A stretch of 40,936 nucleotides of DNA from the NCBI GenBank assembly GCA_037447655.1, contig JBBHKE010000068.1, forward strand, positions 72,527 to 113,462. The letters are read 5' to 3'. This DNA is from Zygnema cylindricum (taxonomy: Eukaryota; Streptophyta; Zygnematophyceae; Zygnematales; Zygnemataceae). Each line of letters opens with the position of its first letter. Position 1 is the first letter of the stretch. Below are positions 10,775-18,805 of this stretch, in pieces. A program made the position numbers and the translations under genes. Under the pieces are notes generated by a model. The model saw only the letters and a program-made list of their open reading frames with translations, was not told the origin of the DNA and searched no databases.

Positions 10775-12535
10775 TCGGGAACGACCAAGTTCTCCTCACT
10801 GTCGGACTCAAATCTGATTCTTATCTTCTTTGTATATTTGAAGGGGTCAAATGACTTTCCTCTATCCATGACAACTAAGTGTTTGACCAGAATTATCTTT
10901 CTTTGCTAAGTCATAGACTCTATATCCCTTAACATCCTCATTATATCCCACAAAGTATCCAGGTTTTCCCTTAGCATCTAGTTTCCAGTTTTTCCTATCT
11001 GTGTCAAGATTGTAAACTTGGCTACCGAATACTTTAAGGTGTGAGATATCTGGTTTCCTTTCAACCCATCTCTTATAAGGTGTCACTCCCTTTATAGCTG
11101 AGGTAAGGACTCTATTTTTAATGTAGTTGGCACAATTCATTGCTTCTGCCCAAAATCTCTTTCCTATTTTCTTGTCTTCCAACATACTGCATGCACTATC
11201 TCTTAGTGTTCGATTCAACCTCTCAGCTACCCTATTTTTTTCCGGGTTATATGGTACAGTTTTTTGGTGCTGCACTCCCTCATCTCTCAGATATTCCTCA
11301 AACTGGTTAGATGTATATTCCCCCCCATTATCACTCCTTATCCTCATAATGGGGGTTTCATGTAACTTCTCACTCTAGGCTTTATATTCTTTGAAGTAAG
11401 TTGATGCTTCAGACTTTGTTTTTAGAAAGTAGACTCTAGAGTATCTAGACTAGTCATCGGTTATTGTCATCATAAACCTCTTTTCTCTAACCGAAGGTAC
11501 TTTTGAAGGTCCCCAAATATCTGTGTGGACCAATTCTAACACTTTCTCACCTCTATATGTGGCGCCTTTGGGAAAGGGAAGTCTGTGAGCTTTACCTTGA
11601 GCACAACCACTAGAATCATCCGTCATTGTATTATCCCCAAACTGAATGCCTTCTACTACCCCAAGCTTTTTCATTTACCTCAACATATCAAAATGCAACT
11701 GCCCAAACCGCTTATGCCAAATAATCAACTTAAGAACACCAACATAATAAGCATTCTTCTTTTCATTACTCAGGTTAAGCCTAAACATTCCTTGGCTACC
11801 CTTATCTGCTGTGAAGTAAACTTCATCCCCATACTTAGCTGTAAAGACTCCCTTTCGAGTGAAGGTATCAAACTCCTTGTCATCTAGCACAGACGTAGAG
11901 ACAAGATTTTTACTCAGCTGAGGAATGTAGAGTATATCTGAGAATGTAAGTATAGAAGTCTTACCATCCACTAAGACTTTTAGATCTACTGATCCCACTA
12001 GATCTGTAGTAACCACTCTCCCTTACCCATACTCTATTTCTAGAGTGGGGATCTTTCTTAACTTAGTGAAGAGTTCTTTATCACGACACATATGCATGGA
12101 TGCACCTAAGTCCATAATCCATCCTCACTGTGGAGCTTGTCGAATTGCTCCAAGGGCATATTTCTGTCTCCGAGGGATCTCTTTCTCCGCCAGGCTCTCG
12201 TCAAAAAGAAGCTCCCCATCCTCCTTAGAGGATTTTTCCTCGGTTTCTCCTGTCACTTTTGTAACCAAAAGTGCCTTTTTCTTCCCTTCGGAAAAACCCC
12301 CTCCAAGGTTGTCTTGAAGCCTCAACTTCAACAGTTGACACAATCTGCGATGAAGTGTCCTGGCTTTTTGCTAAAATGACAAAGACCTTTTGGGGGCCTC
12401 GGCACCCTTTAATGATCTTTTTCCCTTTTGTAAGGTTTCTTCGGGTCCTTCCCCCATCGGTCCCCTCTTGCTGCTAGAGTTTTAATGCTTTTCCCTCCTC
12501 TCCTAATCTCCATTGTGTTTTCCTGCACAAGTATC
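10775..12535 (-). pseudogene. Copia gag end, protease and integrase (copy III, middle piece)
   Basis: On the minus strand from 12535: the gag zinc-knuckle region (CHFSKKPGHFIADC near 12370, with one zinc cysteine replaced by serine), protease (MDLGASMHMC near 12110, where the usual DSGAS serine is leucine), the gag-pre-integrase domain (WHKRFGQ, SSGCAQGKAHRLPFP), then integrase. Integrase shows HTDIWGP near 11530, RSDNGGEYTSNQF near 11335 and VAERLNRTL near 11220, so the D-D-E residues remain. Stops appear after KYALGAIRQAPQ and in IEYG*GR, among others. The piece is bounded on the right by copy II and on the left by copy I, which separates it from the RT part. Confidence 0.85.
12531..12535. 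repeat. Target-site duplication of copy II, left (GTATC)
   Basis: GTATC precedes the left LTR of copy II and is repeated exactly at 25541-25545 after its right LTR. Across it, the copy III gag frame reads through (RMI then LVQENTMEIRRG). Confidence 0.9.
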
Positions 12536-13582
12536 TGAAACTCTGAGACCTCCATAAGTCCTCAGAGTGGACAGCTTCCAAGAAGCCTCTAAGATAATCC
12601 TAACCCCTTTGTGTTTCAGCAAAAATAACTGCCACCGTGGGAAACAAAAACTCTGACCGCCTTCACCCCTGTGAAGGGAAGACTCCCCTAAGTTTATAAC
12701 AAAAAGAATCTCTGAATTTGCTCCCTTGAGCAATAAGTTATGGAGGGTCAAAGTTGACCTTTTGTAGAGAAGCTCTCTGGGAGAGAGGATCCTATCTCCT
12801 AATTTTTCTAAGTCCTATCTCTCTCACAGACTCTATCTACTGATGTACGCAACCAATCAGATTTCTCCTCCGTACACAAAAGTACAATCGCCGGTGTACT
12901 TTATGTATGGAATTTGTACAACATGGCCTACTTGTCGACACATTTCATATCCGGATTCGGTGCCGTAATCTCCAGAGATACCACGATCCAATGAAATTTC
13001 GCCACGTGTTATCCGATGTGGCGATGCCCATAAACTGCCGAATTCTTCTTCCGAGATCTCGGCGCTAATTCTGGCCGTCCGATTAAATTCACATTTGATC
13101 GGAGCCATAATAAATACATGCGCGGTATTTGTTTTGATTACGAAATCAATGCGCAATATTGATTTATTGTTCCGTATCGCAATTCGTACTTTAACACTAC
13201 CGGTTTTATGTATCCCGTAAACAATTATAGTTAAATGATTTATCCTACGTAATAATGTTTAAATAGATATCAAACTATATAATACGTAATACTACTTTTA
13301 GACTTAACAATTAAGGTTACCGGCTACCGTTAGCTTGCCAGTCGGCAGGTACCAGGTTCAAATCCTGTGGTGCCTGCATATATATTTTTACTTAATAAAC
13401 CCCAAATATATATTTCCCGCAAACGTGAGAACAGCCTAGGTAGCCATGGCTCTAGCTTCCTCTCCAATTTCTCAGTGACTGCGACAAGTTTGAGAGTTGG
13501 AGAGAGAAGTTAGAGGTAGACTGCCTCGGCTTCTTTCTTATTTCTGACCTAGAAAATACTTTAAAAACCATTAATTTCTACA
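12536..13582 (-). repeat. 3' LTR of copy II (1047 bp)
   Basis: On the plus strand it runs TGAAACTCTGAG...AATTTCTACA and pairs with 24495-25540. It contains GCCACGTG at 13001-13008, an inverted W-box pair at 12746-12759, and the tRNA-like hairpin CCAGG-TTCAAAT-CCTG at 13352-13367, extended by GCAGGTACC/GGTGCCTGC. Confidence 0.9.
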
Positions 13583-13595
13583 CTCCCCTTATTTT
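13583..13595 (-). other. Polypurine tract of copy II
   Basis: Minus strand AAAATAAGGGGAG lies between the pol stop (13596-13598) and the LTR. Confidence 0.85.
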
Positions 13596-13847
13596 CTAGT
13601 CAATCTTTAATTTCAGACCACACTTCTCCCTGCAGAAAATTAGCTTAGGGGAAGGCACAGGTTTGGTCATCATATCTGCTACCATCTCACTATCTGGTCG
13701 GTACTCTAAACTGATTATTTTATTTTCTACTTTCTCTCTAACAAAGCTGAGTCTAATATCCATGTGTTTGGCTTTAAAATGATGTTTAGGATTGGCAGAA
13801 ATAGCAATTGCTGCCTGATTATCACAAAATATTTTTTGCACACCACT

Positions 13848-14071
13848 CTTAAGGTGACCAAGCTCACCAAGCAAAGACTTGACCCACATCAATTCTTTTA
13901 CAGCAGAGCAAGAGGCCATATACTCAGCCTCCATGGTGGACTGAGCAATAACCTTTTGTCTTAAGGTGACCAAGCTCACCAAGCAAAGACTTGACCCACA
14001 TCAATTCTTTTACAGCAGAGCAAGAGGCCATATACTCAGCCTCCATGGTGGACTGAGCAATAACCTTTTGT
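13848..14071 (-). repeat. 112-bp tandem duplication inside RNase H
   Basis: The segment 13848-13959 ('cttaaggtgacc' to 'taaccttttgt') is repeated in tandem at 13960-14071. Since 112 is not a multiple of three it shifts the frame and adds a second copy of the STMEAEYMASCSAVKEL stretch. No other copia copy in the window has it. Confidence 0.95.
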
Positions 14072-16290
14072 TGTTTGCTACTCCAAGAGCAAGCCCCATC
14101 ACCCACATATAATACATATCCAGTAGTGCATCTCCTCATCGGAGCATCACCATAACTGGCATCACTCCAAGTAGTGATGTCAGTATTCTCCCCACCGAAA
14201 TGCAACCATAGATCCCTAATTCCTATCAAATATCTAAGGACTCTTTTAGCTGCCTCCCAATCCCTCTTAGTGGGAGCATTTAGACTTCTACTCAGCACTC
14301 CTACAGCTGCAGCTTAATCCGGCAGGGTACAATTCATAAAATAGATTAGACTTCCCACTACTTGCCTGTAAGGAATAGTTTGCATGAACTTCTGTTCATC
14401 AGGAAATAATTCCTCGTCTAAGACTATGACTCCTTCTTCCTCACTCCCCTCACTTCCCTTCTTCATCTCCATTGGAGTTGTACAACTATTAGCTTTATCC
14501 ATCTTAAAATTTTCCAACATGTTCCATTTTTCTTCTTTAAGAGTCAGTTTTATATTCTTTCTCTCTCAGGCTCTTTCTACTTGAATTCCTAAAATATATC
14601 TTGCCTCCCCCATATCCTTCATCTCAAATTTTATCTTAAGATCGGTTTTCAGTTTATTAATTTTGTCCATTGATTCACTTAAAATAAGCAAATCATCAAT
14701 ATAAATTGCAATAAATATCAAACCTTCCTCATCTTTGAAAACATAGATTGAGTGATTTGAGCTGATCCGGATCCTAGACCGGTAAGAACTCATCAAGCTT
14801 CTTATTCCACTGTCAAGGCGCCTGTTTCACACCATAAAGAGATTTAATCAGCCGGCAAACCTCACTCTCCTCTCCTTCCTCCACAAACCCTTCGCGTTGT
14901 CGCATGAAGATCTCCTCTTCCAAATCTCCATGCAAAAAGTTTGTCTTGATGTCCATCTGGTGCACTTCCATATCTTCCGCTGCACCCAAACTGACAAGTA
15001 TGCGGACGGAGGGAAATCTGACGACCGGGGTAAAGGTTTCCTCGTAGTCAATTCCCTCCTTTTGTGTAAATCCCTTTGCCACTAATCTGGCCTTGTAGCG
15101 CTCGATTTTGTTATCTTGGTTCAGTTTTAATGTGAAAACCTGCTTACAACCGATTCGTTTTCGGTTAGGTGGACAATCCAACAGCTCCCAAGTATCGGCT
15201 GCTATAATTGAGGCCATCTCCTCATTGATGGCTGTCTTCCACCGGTTTCTTTCTGGACAAGTCGTCGCCTCTCGATAAGTTTGAGGTTCATCTTGATGAG
15301 AGAGTTTTGTTACCTTGTTATTAACCTGTTTTTCTTGCAATCTTCTGCTACTTCTCCTCCCCCCCTCAAAATCTGAGGCCGAAATAGATGGTTTTGTGGA
15401 TTCTTTCGAACAATCTCGGCTTCTCCCCTATCCCTTGATTTCGATTCAATTTCCACCACGTCTTCCGCTTCGGGTAGAGTTGTCACTAGAGTTTCCACAT
15501 CCGCGTCCTTTTCGGTCTGATTTGTACCTGCAAGAATGTCATCTTCTCTAAAACTTGGATAGTTAGGAAGCTCAAAGTCGTCGGAATTTTCTAACTCAAA
15601 ATTGATTTTTACTGACTTTGTATACTTAAAGGGATCCACAGACTTTCCTTCATCCATAATACTAGATGCTTTACTAAGATTATATCTTCCGTTTTTAGAT
15701 CATAAATTGTGTATCCTTTTACATCGTCATCATATCCTAATAAGTATCCCAGTTTTCCTTTAGGATCTAGCTTCCAATTAGACCGATCTGTATCTAGACT
15801 GAATACTTGACTGCCGAAAACCTTTAAGTGAAATATGTTTGGTTTCCGGCCTGTCCATCTCTCATAAGGTGTTTGATCTTTTATAGCTGAAGTAATACAC
15901 TCTATTTTTGAGGTAATTAGCATAGTTCATTGCTTCTGCCCAAAACTTTTTTCCTATCTTTTTTTATGACAACATACTTCTAGCACTATCACTTAGTGTT
16001 CTATTTAACCTTTCAGCTACCCCATTCGGTTCCAAGTTTTCGAGAACAGTCTTTTGGTGTAAGACCCCATCTTCCCTTAGAAAATCCTCAAACTCGTTAG
16101 AAGTATACTCTCAACCATTGTCACTCTTTATTCTCTTGATTGGAGTTTCATGGAGTTTTTCGCTCCATGCTTTATATTGTCTAAAACAATCATGAGCTTC
16201 GGACTTGTTTTTCAAAAAATACACCCGGGAATACTGAGACCAATCATCAGTGATAGTCATCATAAATCTCTTCCCCCCCGGTGAGGGCAC

Positions 16291-16295
16291 TTTAG
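16291..16295. repeat. Target-site duplication of copy IV, left (TTTAG)
   Basis: TTTAG precedes the 5' LTR of copy IV, and the exact repeat follows its 3' LTR at 22745-22749. It lies in the integrase region of copy II, next to the codons for GPAK. Confidence 0.93.
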
Positions 16296-16503
16296 TGTAG
16301 AAACTAATGGTTTTATTAGTATTTTCTAGGTCTGAAAAGAAATATAGAAGTCGAGGCAGTCTATCTCTAACTTCTCTCTCCAACTCTCAAACTTGTCGCA
16401 GTCACTGAGAAATTGGAGAGGAAGCTAGAGCCATGGCTACCTTGGCTATCCTGAGGTTTACGGGAATTTTATATTAGGGTTTATATATTTAATTAAAATG
16501 TAT

Positions 16504-16546
16504 ATGCCGGCGGCAGGATTTGATCCTTATACCTGCCGGCCGGCAG
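16504..16546 (-). other. tRNA-like T-arm hairpin in the LTR, antisense
   Basis: On the minus strand GGATCAAATCC matches the tRNA B-box/T-loop pattern and is framed by stems CGGCAGG/CCTGCCG and TGCCGGC/GCCGGCA. A related hairpin with a TCAA core occurs at the matching place of every LTR in the window (2205, 4553, 9954, 13352, 21904, 25310, 27052, 31593, 37684), always antisense to the element. Stem sequences differ while pairing is largely kept. Confidence 0.55.
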
Positions 16547-16723
16547 ACACGAAGTAGCCGGTAGCCTTAGCCGTTTCATCTAGCGGTAGTGTTACCAAGC
16601 ATATAGTTTGATAATTATTTACATATGTATACAAGCGATAAACCATTTAACTAGAATTAATTACGGGATACATAGATCTAGTAATATGTAATGTACGACT
16701 TACGGTACGGACATAAATCAGTA

Positions 16724-16762
16724 CCGCGCATTTGTTTCGTAAATGAAACAAATACCGCGCAT
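16724..16762 (+). promoter_or_regulatory. Inverted repeat framed by two CCGCGCAT boxes in the LTR
   Basis: CCGCGCAT at 16724-16731 and 16755-16762 flank the inverted repeat ATTTGTTTC/GAAACAAAT (16730-16738 and 16745-16753). Related arrangements of GCGC plus TTTGTTTCG are found in the LTRs of copies I, II and III and in the solo LTR. The spacing suggests a protein-binding site; function is inferred. Confidence 0.4.
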
Positions 16763-16869
16763 GTATTTATTACGGCTACGATTAAAGCCGAATTTAATCG
16801 GACGGCCGGGATTAGCGCCGAGATCGCGGAGGAAGATTTCGGCGGTTTGTGGCCATCGCCACATCGGAT

Positions 16870-16879
16870 GACGCGTGGC
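16870..16879 (+). promoter_or_regulatory. G-box-like site in the LTR (GACGCGTGGC)
   Basis: At this position the related LTRs carry CACGTGGC or its complement (4901-4908, 10302-10309, 13001-13008, 24960-24967, 31251-31258), the plant G-box/ABRE core bound by bZIP and bHLH factors. Copy IV has ACGCGTGGC, a one-base variant. Confidence 0.4.
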
Positions 16880-17120
16880 AAAATTCCGTTGGATTGTGGA
16901 AACTCCGGAGATTATGACACCGAATCCGGATTTGACATGTGTCGACATTTTGGCCATGTCGTACAATATCCGTACATAAAGTACACCGGCAGCTGTACTT
17001 TTGCGTACGGAACTCAATTCTGATTGGTTCCGTACATCAGTAGATAGAGTCTGTGAGAGAGATAGGACTTAGAAAAATTAGAAGATAGGACCCTCTCTCC
17101 CAGAGAGCTTCTGTACAAAA

Positions 17121-17134
17121 GGTCAACTTTGACC
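17121..17134 (+). promoter_or_regulatory. Palindromic W-box pair in the LTR
   Basis: GGTCAACTTTGACC contains two opposed TTGACC cores, the site of plant WRKY factors. The same sequence is at 22521-22534, 5150-5163 and 10551-10564, with a variant at 12746-12759. It sits about 210 bp before the LTR end. Confidence 0.4.
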
Positions 17135-17344
17135 CTCCATAACTTACTGCTCAGGGGAGCAAATTCAGAGATTCTTTTTGCTATCGACTCAGGGGAGTCT
17201 TGTCTTCACAGGGGTGAAGTTGGTCAGAGTTTTTGTCTGCCAGGGTGGCAGTTATTTTTGCTTAAACACAAAGGGGTCAGGATTATCCTAGAGGCTTCTT
17301 GGAAGCTGTCCACTCTGAGGACCTATGGAGGTCTCAGAGTTTCA

Positions 17345-17357
17345 GGTTATGGGCCCA
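17345..17357 (+). other. Primer-binding site, half-tRNA iMet (copy IV)
   Basis: GGTTATGGGCCCA begins at the base after the LTR. It is complementary to the anticodon stem-loop of initiator tRNA-Met, the internal site used by Drosophila copia after tRNA cleavage. Its ATG (17349-17351), the complement of the CAU anticodon, is also the likely Gag start codon. Confidence 0.85.
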
Positions 17358-18710
17358 CCCTCTAGGGTGCCAATATTTAATGGAACTGGCTTCATATACT
17401 GGGAAAGTATGATGATAGGAGCTCTATGCGAAAAAAGGTTTTGGGGGATAGTGAGTGGACGATTGGGGCGTCCATCAAGTCTTGGAATTCCTCCAGGGTT
17501 TAAAGGAAGCAGATTCACCAGGAAAGATGATTCACCTTCAACGGAGGAAACAAAGGAAGGAGAGGTGGTGGACAAAGGAAAGGAGAAGGAGGCGACCACA
17601 CCAATAGCAACTGGTTTAGCATTCATGTCACCTATTCCGAGGAACGAGGAGAATGATACTGAAACCTGGGACTTCAACAATATGGCGGCAAAGCACTTCA
17701 TCCTACGCCATCTCACTCAAGGACTTGCATGTCCTCATTTGCAGGTAGAGAGGGCATCCGATCTTTGGATGGCTCTCATAGAGATGTACCGAAGTGGTAC
17801 GATTCAGCAACAACAGTTGGCTGATCAGAAAGTTAAGGAGTATGTATACAAAGGGGGAAATATGTTGGATTTTTGCAATGAGCTTGCTACACTCTTCATG
17901 GAGCTAGAGAGTGCGGGTAAAGTTTTTAGTGAAAAAGAAAAAGTTAACTGTTTACTAATGAAGTTACCTGATGAGTTCGAGAACATAGTCAACCGTGTGC
18001 AGGACTTGCCGGACTCAAGGTGGATATGGAACTCAGTGGTAGGGATGATTCTCGTTCGAGAGAATACGATTGAGATCCGAAGGGGAGGAAAGAGTGGCCA
18101 AGCCTTGGCAACAGCGACCGATTGGAGGAACAAGGATTCCCGGAAACCAGTCAGAAACTATGGGGGTAGGGAGCGGGAAAAACAGGTTGACGAGTTCGAA
18201 CCAAGGGCTCCCAAAGGTTTATGTCATTTTTGTAAGAAACCTGGGCACTATATGGCAGAGTGCACCAAGCTAACCGAGCTTCGGTTAAAGGAGGGGCAGA
18301 CCGGTGGTACCCCGAGAGGAAAGAAAAAGGCCCTTGTCACACAGGTACTTGAGGCGGAATCCGAGGACGAGAACGATGAGCTCCTTTTGGATGAGGAGTT
18401 GGAGGCGAAAACTGAGGTTGAAATTCCACGAAGGCAGAAATGTGCTTACGGTGGATTGAAAGGTGAAGCAGGCTGGATTATAGATTCAGGTGCCTCAATG
18501 CACATGTGTAAGGATAGACACCTGTTCACTAAGATAAGAAAGATTCCCACCGTAGAAATAGAGTACGGGGATGGGAGGATAGTCACCACTACTCTTGTAG
18601 GATCGGTAGATCTGAAAGTGTTAGTTGAAGGAAAGACATCCATATTAACATTCTCCGATGTATTGTTTATTCCGGAGCTGAACAAAAACCTTATCTCTAC
18701 ACAGTATTAG
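17349..18710 (+). CDS. Copia Gag and protease (copy IV, ends at a frameshift)
   Basis: The first part of the polyprotein, which packages the element RNA and cleaves itself. The start is taken at the ATG in the primer-binding site; an in-frame ATG at 17325 lies in the LTR. Gag shows the copia capsid-like region (VPIFNGTGFIYWES at residues 7-20, then FNNMAAKHFILRHLTQ and ADQKVKEYVYKGG). The CCHC zinc knuckle is CHFCKKPGHYMAEC (Cys292, Cys295, His300, Cys305). The protease has the active site DSGAS with Asp379, followed by MHMCKDRHLF. The frame stops at 18708-18710 because one base is missing near 18702: sister copies read STSVLDD where this reads STQY-stop. The following ORF resumes in the other frame. 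Programmed frameshifting is unlikely, because the homologues are continuous here. Confidence 0.92.
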   Translation: MGPPSRVPIFNGTGFIYWESMMIGALCEKRFWGIVSGRLGRPSSLGIPPGFKGSRFTRKDDSPSTEETKEGEVVDKGKEKEATTPIATGLAFMSPIPRNEENDTETWDFNNMAAKHFILRHLTQGLACPHLQVERASDLWMALIEMYRSGTIQQQQLADQKVKEYVYKGGNMLDFCNELATLFMELESAGKVFSEKEKVNCLLMKLPDEFENIVNRVQDLPDSRWIWNSVVGMILVRENTIEIRRGGKSGQALATATDWRNKDSRKPVRNYGGREREKQVDEFEPRAPKGLCHFCKKPGHYMAECTKLTELRLKEGQTGGTPRGKKKALVTQVLEAESEDENDELLLDEELEAKTEVEIPRRQKCAYGGLKGEAGWIIDSGASMHMCKDRHLFTKIRKIPTVEIEYGDGRIVTTTLVGSVDLKVLVEGKTSILTFSDVLFIPELNKNLISTQY

Positions 18711-18805
18711 ATGATAAGGGTTTTTTCACTAGCACTAGGGAAGGAGTCTTTACTGCTAGTTTTGAGGAGGATGTCTATTTCATTGCTGAGAAAGGTAGCC
18801 ATGGG

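Larger units (their letters stand above)
13596..16295 (-). pseudogene. Copia integrase end, RT and RNase H (copy II)
   Basis: On the minus strand from 16295: integrase core (GGKRFMMTITDDWSQYSR, then KSDNG followed by an in-frame TGA, then NGVAERLNRTL), the linker, RT (YIDD near 14710) and RNase H (TSWSDASY-like region, STMEAEYMASCSAVKEL, CDNQAAIAISANP, then the normal stop). Broken by the TGA after KSDNG, a frameshift at the 'VYYFSYK' site near 15900, a TGA after KQAP near 14815 with a nearby deletion, and a 112-bp tandem duplication in RNase H. The VYYFSYK and KQAP lesions are identical in copy I. Confidence 0.88.
16296..17344 (+). repeat. 5' LTR of copy IV (1049 bp)
   Basis: Runs TGTAGAAACTAATGG...CAGAGTTTCA, same length as the 3' LTR. 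Differences from 21696-22744 seen by eye: 16529, 16530, 16548, 16550, 16597, 16622, 16624, 16679, 16697 and 16709, all within 181 bp. The remaining 635 bp to the right are identical. Regulatory-looking motifs are entered separately. Confidence 0.95.

Noticed and set aside
16718-17017. A 99-codon antisense ORF in both LTRs of copy IV
   Set aside because: It overlaps the sense ORF in a region with few stops; identical copies in two LTRs of one young element are not independent evidence of coding.
16691-17023. A ~100-codon sense ORF in the LTRs, open in copies I, II and IV (16691-17023, 22091-22423, 4822-5076, minus 13156-12857 and 25145-24855)
   Set aside because: The frame is shared, but comparing copy I with copy IV codon by codon over about 55 codons I count roughly 13 amino-acid-changing and 3 silent differences, as expected without selection on the protein. 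A formal dN/dS over many LTRs would settle it.
18702-18710. Programmed frameshift between protease and integrase of copy IV
   Set aside because: Sister copies are continuous in one frame here and copy IV lacks one base. No slippery heptamer was seen. It is a mutation or sequencing error.
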